Positions 22,167-27,936 of a stretch of 27,936 nucleotides of DNA are shown here, piece by piece. The position numbers were made by a program, and so were the translations under genes. The stretch's first letter is position 1. Each line of letters starts with the position of its first letter. The stretch comes from Actinomycetes bacterium (GTDB taxonomy: Bacteria > Actinomycetota > Actinomycetes > Propionibacteriales > Propionibacteriaceae), in assembly GCA_009785885.1 (NCBI GenBank), contig WQUE01000092.1:1-27936 (forward strand), read 5' to 3'. The notes under the pieces were generated by a model. That model saw only the letters and a program-made list of their open reading frames with translations. It made no database searches and was not told the origin of the DNA.

Positions 22167-25100
22167 CCGAGGCGCCGACCACGCCATCTGCGCCACGATG
22201 CGACCCAGGTCACGGTGGACGACCTGCGCCCGTCCCGGCTCCGCCCGCCTGAACTTGACACCCGACAGCACCAGCCCCTCGTCCGGGCTGCCCGACAACA
22301 ACACGCCGGTGGTGGCCAGGTCGATGAGGGTCTGCATCACCGGCTCGTACATGTGCCGGGCGGCGCCGCCGGCACGTCGCGCGATCACGACGTGAAGCCC
22401 CACGTCGCCGCTCTGGGCCAGGAGCGGGGACAGCAGCGCGACCGGGTTGCCGGATGCGGTCGCCACCAGGTCGTAGTCGTCGATCAGCACCCACGCCTCG
22501 GGGCCGCTCCACCACGACCGTGCACGGAGCTGGTCCGCCGTGACATCGCGGCCCGGCAGGCGCGTCGTGAGGAACGCGGCCACGCCACCGAGCAGGTCCT
22601 GCGCGTCGTCGCGGGTCGCCATGTAGCCGCCACGGTAGTCCGCGGGGACTTCCCCGAGCATCGTGCGACGCAGGTCCACGACGAAGATCTGCGCCTGCTG
22701 CGGGGTTGACACACGCATGATCTCCTCCGTGAGCGAGCGAAGCATCGTGGTCTTGCCCGACTGGGCGTCGCCGAGCACCATGAGGTGGCGTTCCCCGGCC
22801 GGGTCGAACGTCAGCAGCCCGAGGTGGCTCTCCTCCTGGCCGAGGATGATCCGGGATTCGCCCACCGCCAACGCGCGGAGCTGGTCCAGGCCGATCCGCG
22901 CGGGCAGCACCTGCAGACGGGGTGCGGGCGCGCCCGACCAGGCCTGATCGATCGAGGCCAGGGCATCGGCCACGCCGGCCGCAAGCGTGGCCACGCGCTG
23001 GTCGTGATCGAGGCGTGGGAGGGCGACCAGCGCATGATGCCTGCCGGCCTGGCCACGGCCCGGGCGGCCCTCCGGCACGGCTAACGCGAGCGCACGGTCC
23101 AGCACCGTCGACGCCGGGTCGCCGAGGCGCAGTTCGAAGCGCCCGCCCATCACGTCGATCACGGCCTGCCGCAGGTCCATCCAGCGTCCCGACGACACGA
23201 TGACGTGAACACCGAAGCCGAGGCCGCGTGCCGCGAGGGCCGCCACCGCCGCCTCATGGGTTTCGTGGTCGGCGCGCAACGTCGCCCAGTTGTCGACGAC
23301 CAGGAAGACGTCGCCGTGGCCGTCGTCCAGTTCGCCCCGCGCCCGACGCGCCCGATACGCGGCCATCGAGTCGATGCGGTGTTCACGGAAGAACGCCTCA
23401 CGCCGGTCCATGATGTCGGTCACCTCGGCGATCAACCGGACGAGAACGGCAGGCTGGTCGCGGGTGACGACGGCCGCGACATGGGGTGCGCCGTCGAACG
23501 GCAGGAACGTGCCACCGCCGAAGTCGATGACGTAGAACTGGGCCTCGCGCGAGGTGCGGGTCGCGCACACGCCCAGCACGAGCGAACGCAGGAACGTCGA
23601 CTTGCCGCTCAGAGGCCCCCCGATGACGGCCACATTCCCGCCGGCGCCCGACAGGTCGAACACGAGGGGCTCGCGGCGCTGCTCCAGTGGCACGTCGACC
23701 AGGCCGACCGGCACGATCAGCGGCCCCCGCTCCCGCCACTGTTTCGACACCAATCCGAGCACCGGGTCGACGGCCACGTCGCCCAGCACCATGTCCATCG
23801 TGGCGGGTATCTCCAGCGGCGGCAGCCACACCTGGTGCGCCTTCGGTCCCTCCCCTGCCATCAGGGCGACACCGATGGCCATCTGGGTCATGCCGCGCCA
23901 GCGCTCGTCGGCGTCGGGCATGGCCCGGCGGGCGCCTTCGTCCGCCCCGCGTCCGGGTGCGGGTGGGGTGCGCACCTCCGGCGGTGGTGGCGGGTCATCG
24001 GCGCCGAACCCGGCAGGCGGGGGCAGGTGGACGGGCGCAGACGTGAACGGTACGACGGTCCGGATGGGGGCGGCGGCGGGGCGTGCCTCTTGTGCGGCCT
24101 GGACGGCCCGGGCGGTCGGCGGGGCTGCGACGTAACACGCCCGGAAGCGGATCAGCTGGTCGGTGCCCGGCTTCAGGTACCCGACGCCGGGCAACGGCGG
24201 CAGTGCGTAGGCGGCCTCGTTGCCGAGCACCGTCTTGGACTCGGCGGCAGAGAACGTGCGTAGGCCGATGCGGTAGGACAGGTGCGAGTCCAGGCCCTTC
24301 AGCTTGTTCTCCTCCAGCCGTTGCGACGACAGCAGCAGATGGATCGACAGGGACCGTCCGACCCGTCCGATCTGGACGAACACGTCGATGAACTCCGGCT
24401 TGGCGCTCAACAGTTCGGAGAACTCGTCCAGGATGATGAACAGTGCCGGCAGCGGCGGACCCTGGTGCTCGCCGGCCAGCCGGGCCGCCTCGTACTCGGT
24501 GACGCTGGCCAGGTTGCCCGCGCGGCTCAGCAGTTCGTACCGCCGGGTGATCTCGCCCTTGAGGGCGTCGGCCATGCGGTCGACCAGCCCCAGGTCGGAT
24601 TCGAGGTTGGAGATCATCGCCGAGACGTGCGGCAGGTCGGCCATGCCGCCGAACGTCGCGCCGCCCTTGAAGTCGACGAGCACGAAGTTCAACTGCTCGG
24701 GGGAATGCGTCAGCGCGAGCGCGAGAACGAGCGTCCGCAGCACCTCCGACTTGCCCGAGCCGGTCGCGCCGACGAGCAGACCGTGGGGACCCATGCCGCC
24801 CTGCGCGGATTCCTTGATGTCCAGGAGCACGGGAATGCCCTCGGGGGTCACGCCGAACGGCACCCGCAGCAGGTCGTGCCCGGTGCGCCGGGGCCAGTCC
24901 CGGGCGGGCGTGAAGTCGCGGACGTCACCGAGGCCGAGCAGCTCGGCCAGGTCGGCGCTGCGTTTCGGATCGGCCAAGCCGACGGCGGCCACCGTGTCGT
25001 CCGGACGTTCGGCGCCCGTCCACGGTGTCAGCCGGCGGGCCACCGCCTCGGCCTCCGTGACGGTCATGGCGTCGGCGACGCCGCCGAGCGGCGGCTTCCC

Positions 25101-26231
25101 GGCGAGGATGACGTCGACGCGGTCGTCGACCTGGCCGGGGCTGCTGGGGCGGCACACGAGCCGTCCCGTCGTCGCGGAGGTGGCCATGCCCCACGTCACC
25201 ATGAGCGGCAGCACGGTCACGCCGACAGCACCCTCCACCGAACCGAGACGGGTGGACACGGGCAGGTCCGCGTCGTCGACGACGAGCAGCAGATGGGGCC
25301 AGGCGGTCGTCGCCGTGCGCGGGGCGAACGTGGGGCGTGTGGCGATGTCGTCGCCCAGCATGGCGGCCAAGTCTTCGAACCGGGAGTTCACGAGCCGGGC
25401 GGGGCCGGCGTCGTCGATCACCTCGTCTGAGCGGGCGTGCGGCAGCCATTTCACCCAGTCCCATTCGGGCCGGACCCGTTCGGAGCACAACACGGCGATC
25501 TTGAGCAGATCGGGCGACACGAAGGTGGCCAGGTGCGCGATGAGTGCCCGGACGAGTGGCCGGGCCACCCCGAGGTCACCGATCGCTTCCAGGTGGGCCA
25601 GCGGCCCCAAGTCCACACCGAGGGGCAGCCCCTCCACGATGCTGTGGGTCGCCACGAAACTGTTCAACGCCGAGTAGCACACGGGGTCCGGGTCGGCCAG
25701 CGGCGCCATCTCGGGCACGACGAGTTCCATCGACAGGTGCTGGTCGGCGACGCCGACGCGCGCCCGCAGCAGCGTGGTCGAGCTGGCATCCCGCTCCCAC
25801 ACGCGCACCCCCTGGGCCGCGACGAGGACGAGCGAAGTCGGCGGCGGCATGTCCCACACCGTCGCCCGCCGCTGCAGCTCGGCGGCCGACCGCACGGTCG
25901 CGCGCGTCTCGGCCAGGTACGCGAGATACTCCCGCCGCATCGTCATGACCTTGTCACGGTGGGAACTGATCTGCCGGTACAGGTTGATCCCTGCCATGCC
26001 GAGCATCGCCACGACCATGGCGGCGCTGGTCAGCAGGCTGGTCAGTTTCGTCGAGTTGCTCACCGCCATGAACACCATGACGCCCATCGAGCCCATCATC
26101 GGCAGAAGCGTGGACAGTACGTTGCCCATGCCCTGACTGGTCTCCTTGTTGGGCGGGACTTCCAGGGTGATGTCGCCTCCGGGCATGACCGGCACGGCCA
26201 CGATTGCGGTGTCGACGGGCATGATGGTCAC
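22161..26231 (-). CDS. eccC: Type VII secretion ATPase EccC (fused EccCa-EccCb)
   Basis: 1356-residue membrane-anchored motor of an ESX-type secretion system. It binds the C-terminal signals of WXG100/PE-PPE substrates and drives export. In the longest frame (residue 1 at 26276) two adjacent membrane helices lie at about 54-72 and 79-100. Three FtsK/SpoIIIE ATPase domains follow with P-loops GATGSGKS (503-510), GGPLSGKS (886-893) and GDAQSGKT (1169-1176). Only the first has a full Walker B with the catalytic glutamate (FIILDEF, E618); the second reads FLVVDNW and the third VLIDDYD, as is usual for the regulatory domains. A Pro-rich linker (750-775) joins domains 1 and 2. GTG 26231 is preferred over ATG 26276 because AGGAGG stands eight bases before it and the protein then begins VTIMPVDTAIVAV. 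Divergent from eccD. Confidence 0.95.
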   Translation of the reverse strand: MTIMPVDTAIVAVPVMPGGDITLEVPPNKETSQGMGNVLSTLLPMMGSMGVMVFMAVSNSTKLTSLLTSAAMVVAMLGMAGINLYRQISSHRDKVMTMRREYLAYLAETRATVRSAAELQRRATVWDMPPPTSLVLVAAQGVRVWERDASSTTLLRARVGVADQHLSMELVVPEMAPLADPDPVCYSALNSFVATHSIVEGLPLGVDLGPLAHLEAIGDLGVARPLVRALIAHLATFVSPDLLKIAVLCSERVRPEWDWVKWLPHARSDEVIDDAGPARLVNSRFEDLAAMLGDDIATRPTFAPRTATTAWPHLLLVVDDADLPVSTRLGSVEGAVGVTVLPLMVTWGMATSATTGRLVCRPSSPGQVDDRVDVILAGKPPLGGVADAMTVTEAEAVARRLTPWTGAERPDDTVAAVGLADPKRSADLAELLGLGDVRDFTPARDWPRRTGHDLLRVPFGVTPEGIPVLLDIKESAQGGMGPHGLLVGATGSGKSEVLRTLVLALALTHSPEQLNFVLVDFKGGATFGGMADLPHVSAMISNLESDLGLVDRMADALKGEITRRYELLSRAGNLASVTEYEAARLAGEHQGPPLPALFIILDEFSELLSAKPEFIDVFVQIGRVGRSLSIHLLLSSQRLEENKLKGLDSHLSYRIGLRTFSAAESKTVLGNEAAYALPPLPGVGYLKPGTDQLIRFRACYVAAPPTARAVQAAQEARPAAAPIRTVVPFTSAPVHLPPPAGFGADDPPPPPEVRTPPAPGRGADEGARRAMPDADERWRGMTQMAIGVALMAGEGPKAHQVWLPPLEIPATMDMVLGDVAVDPVLGLVSKQWRERGPLIVPVGLVDVPLEQRREPLVFDLSGAGGNVAVIGGPLSGKSTFLRSLVLGVCATRTSREAQFYVIDFGGGTFLPFDGAPHVAAVVTRDQPAVLVRLIAEVTDIMDRREAFFREHRIDSMAAYRARRARGELDDGHGDVFLVVDNWATLRADHETHEAAVAALAARGLGFGVHVIVSSGRWMDLRQAVIDVMGGRFELRLGDPASTVLDRALALAVPEGRPGRGQAGRHHALVALPRLDHDQRVATLAAGVADALASIDQAWSGAPAPRLQVLPARIGLDQLRALAVGESRIILGQEESHLGLLTFDPAGERHLMVLGDAQSGKTTMLRSLTEEIMRVSTPQQAQIFVVDLRRTMLGEVPADYRGGYMATRDDAQDLLGGVAAFLTTRLPGRDVTADQLRARSWWSGPEAWVLIDDYDLVATASGNPVALLSPLLAQSGDVGLHVVIARRAGGAARHMYEPVMQTLIDLATTGVLLSGSPDEGLVLSGVKFRRAEPGRAQVVHRDLGRIVAQMAWSAPRS

Positions 26232-26362
26232 GGGCAGGGCCTCCTGGAGGGGATAGCCGGGGATGGTGGATAGCATAGCCAGTGGAGCGATCCCCCGCCG
26301 CGACGGGCGTCCGTCGAACCCCGCAGCGCGGTCCTCGGGGGATCTGCCGGCGGAGGGGGACG
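26232..26362. promoter_or_regulatory. Divergent eccC/eccD control region
   Basis: 131 bases between two divergent starts. It carries ATAGC three times (26253-26257, 26270-26274, 26275-26279); the first two copies are extended to GGATAGC and are 17 bases apart. A -10-like TATGCT faces eccC in the same place. The eccD side holds a structured repeat (26289-26344) listed separately. No other gene is seen. Confidence 0.5.
26289..26344 (+). ncRNA. Candidate structured leader RNA of eccD (three-way junction)
   Basis: Outer stem GATCCCCCG (26289-26297)/CGGGGGATC (26336-26344), nine perfect pairs, encloses two hairpins: CGACGG-GCGT-CCGTCG (26301-26316) and CCGC-AGC-GCGG (26321-26331). It ends eight bases before the eccD ribosome-binding site. 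The hexamer GGGGGA of the right arm recurs at 26355-26360 in that site, so the left arm could pair with either. As DNA it could also be an operator. Confidence 0.45.
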
Positions 26363-27760
26363 ATGGCGGACGCGCGCGTCACGATCACGGTGGTCGGCCC
26401 GGGGGGCGAGACCGACGTGGCCGTCGTGCCGCTGACGGCGATATCGGAGGTCGTCGCCACGGTCCAGCCACAGTTTCGTGGTCGGGTCGGCCTGAGCTCT
26501 GGGACGCTGGCGGCGCCTTGGGGACGGATCGGTCCGGACGTCCGCGCGGGCACGGTCCTGACGTTGCTGCCAGGTGACGGCGCCGAGGCGGTGCGTCTGG
26601 CGCAGGCCCGCGCCCACACCGATCACGAGGAGCCCCGCCGCGCGTTCCTGCGGGCGGGCGTGTGGACGCTGGGGGCCGCGCTCGTCGTGTCGTCCTGGGT
26701 GATGGCCCTCGCTCGGTCTGGTGGGGCGCAGGATGGGGTCGCATGGGCACAGACAGGCGTTGCCACAGTCGTGGCCGTGGGGCTGCTGGTCTGGGCGCTG
26801 GGCGCGGGCACGTCCCCCTCGGAATCGGACGAGGCGCCGGGGCCGGCCGTACGTGCCGGCCTGGCCTGGGGACTCGGCTGGGCGCCGGCCGGCGGCGTCC
26901 TCGTGGGCGGCGCGCTGGGACGGGTCGTCGCCCAGGCTCTTGCCTTGACGCCGCCTGTCGGCGCCGCCGTGTCGGCCTGGTTGGTGACTGTTCTCGGCGT
27001 GCTCGTCTGGGTCTGGCACCCGCACGTGGTCCGGCGGACCGCTGCGTGGGCCGCGGGGCTTGCCGCCGCGGTCGTCACGGCGACCGTCCTGCTCCCCGGC
27101 GGCCCTGGCCTCGTCGTGCCGGGCGTCGTGGCGGTCCTGTCGGTGCTCGTCGTGATCGCCCCCCGGGCCGCCCCCCAGGTTCCGGATGACCAGTTGGTGA
27201 ACGTGCCGCTGCTGCTCACGTCCGCCCCGCAGGCCCGCGGCGCAGCTCTCCGCCGCCCCGGCGCCGTGACGCGACCGCGCGTGAACCTCCTGGTCAGCGA
27301 GGCGAACACGATGTGGTCTGTCGTGGCGTCCCTCGCTGCCGCCGGCATCGCCGTCGCCACCTGGCCGCTGACCGCGACCGCGTCGCCGGCCGGACGCGAC
27401 GGCTGGTCGGCCCTGGTCATGCTGGTGGCGGCCATGCTCATTCTGGCGTTTGCCCCGGCCGCTTCGACGCTGCCCGTCGTGAGGGCGGTCCCGCGCCTCG
27501 CCGCCGTCGCGATCGTCGTCGAATGGGCGCTGAACCCTCATGGAGCTTTCGGGGCACTGCCCGGCTGGGCTGTCATGGCCGGGCTCACCGGGCTGGCACT
27601 TGTCGTGCTGGGAGCCACCTGGGCCTCAACCCGTCCCCAGGGCGCCCCCCTGCTCGGCCGGGCCGGTGATGTGGCGCTCGTCCTTGCCGAAATGGCGGTC
27701 ATCCCCGCGGCCATCCTGGCCTCCGGCCTGTTCGACCTCATCTGGCACGCGGTCTGGTGA
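26363..27760 (+). CDS. eccD: Type VII secretion membrane channel protein EccD
   Basis: 465-residue membrane protein. Residues 1 to about 75 form a soluble ubiquitin-like (YukD) domain (ARVTITVVGPGGETDVAVVP, then PDVRAGTVLTLLPGDG), followed by a charged linker and about ten or eleven membrane helices from residue 97 to the end. A polar loop (RAAPQVPDDQLVNVPLLL and on to RPRVNLLVSEAN) lies between helices about seven and eight; EccD has a cytoplasmic loop at this place. EccD dimers form the membrane vestibule of the ESX complex next to EccC. ATG 26363 follows GGAGGGGG and gives the family N-terminus; the frame is open back to 26282 but without a better start. The next genes of the locus (EccB, EccE, mycosin, WXG100 substrates) are not in the window. 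Confidence 0.9.
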   Translation: MADARVTITVVGPGGETDVAVVPLTAISEVVATVQPQFRGRVGLSSGTLAAPWGRIGPDVRAGTVLTLLPGDGAEAVRLAQARAHTDHEEPRRAFLRAGVWTLGAALVVSSWVMALARSGGAQDGVAWAQTGVATVVAVGLLVWALGAGTSPSESDEAPGPAVRAGLAWGLGWAPAGGVLVGGALGRVVAQALALTPPVGAAVSAWLVTVLGVLVWVWHPHVVRRTAAWAAGLAAAVVTATVLLPGGPGLVVPGVVAVLSVLVVIAPRAAPQVPDDQLVNVPLLLTSAPQARGAALRRPGAVTRPRVNLLVSEANTMWSVVASLAAAGIAVATWPLTATASPAGRDGWSALVMLVAAMLILAFAPAASTLPVVRAVPRLAAVAIVVEWALNPHGAFGALPGWAVMAGLTGLALVVLGATWASTRPQGAPLLGRAGDVALVLAEMAVIPAAILASGLFDLIWHAVW

Positions 27761-27936
27761 TCGATCCTGTGACGGGTGGGAGCCTATGTGCTCTGGGGCG
27801 GGGCGTCGGCTGTAGCAGGCCGCGATCGAGCATGTCGGTCATGCCCCGCATAGTGGTGTAGGGGGGTGATCGGGCCGGGTCCGGCGTGTTGGCTGGATGT
27901 GGGGGCGGTCACCGCGTGATTCTTCGAGAAGAACAG
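27761..27936. other. Right-edge segment without a recognised gene
   Basis: 176 bases after eccD. No plus-strand gene is supported. Two minus-strand frames are open from the edge but resemble nothing I know. Two small inverted repeats lie near the end: TCAC-CGC-GTGA (27909-27919) and TTCTTC-GA-GAAGAA (27920-27933). Confidence 0.3.

Noticed and set aside
27761..27936. Transposase remnant at the right edge
   Set aside because: Two open minus-strand frames were translated; neither shows a DDE-type or other transposase motif.

Overview
The window is chromosomal DNA from a high-GC actinomycete (Actinomycetota). I base this on an OdhA/Kgd-type fused 2-oxoglutarate dehydrogenase, a WhiB1-like iron-sulfur protein, a SigR/RsrA (SigH/RshA) thiol-stress pair, a PdtaS-type sensor kinase, the 24-residue ribosomal protein bL37, a type VII secretion ATPase and channel (EccC/EccD), very GC-rich third codon positions, and several start codons that lie a few bases after a -10 box. 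Genus cannot be fixed by eye. The block whiB1 - pdtaS - (small genes) - rsrA/sigR - aroA - rsgA resembles the order around Rv3219-Rv3228 of Mycobacterium tuberculosis, so it is an old actinobacterial neighbourhood and not an island.

Layout. 1-2084 (minus): lysA and, downstream, the 5' part of hom, both on the aspartate-family route to lysine, threonine and methionine. 2195-2266 (plus): tRNA-Arg(CCG). 2410-5165 (plus): two overlapping, mutually similar polytopic GT87-type glycosyltransferases. 5215-9075: kgd, entry of 2-oxoglutarate into the second half of the TCA cycle. 9318-9599: whiB1. 9638-11098 (minus): pdtaS-like kinase. 11212-11286: bL37 with a very strong terminator. 11341-11739: about 400 bp of GC-poor non-coding DNA leading into a 40-residue hydrophobic peptide with no charged residues (11739-11861). 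11971-12923 (minus): rsrA and sigR, with a sigma-R-like promoter. 13082-16806 (plus): a DoxX-like membrane protein, aroA, rsgA and hisN. 16828-21613 (minus): serA and dnaE. 21831-22166 (plus): a small secreted or membrane-anchored protein. 22161-26231 (minus) and 26363-27760 (plus): divergent eccC and eccD of a type VII secretion system that probably continues beyond the right edge.

Most of the window is housekeeping: amino-acid synthesis (lysA, hom, aroA, hisN, serA), central carbon metabolism (kgd), replication (dnaE), ribosome parts and maturation (bL37, rsgA), and redox or stress control (whiB1, pdtaS, sigR/rsrA). The least explained parts are (i) the uncharged 40-residue peptide and its long GC-poor leader, (ii) a potential three-way-junction RNA in the eccD leader whose 5' arm can pair either with its partner or with the ribosome-binding site, and (iii) the compact divergent eccC/eccD locus with its small membrane neighbour. 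I saw no CRISPR array, no intact insertion sequence and no prophage.
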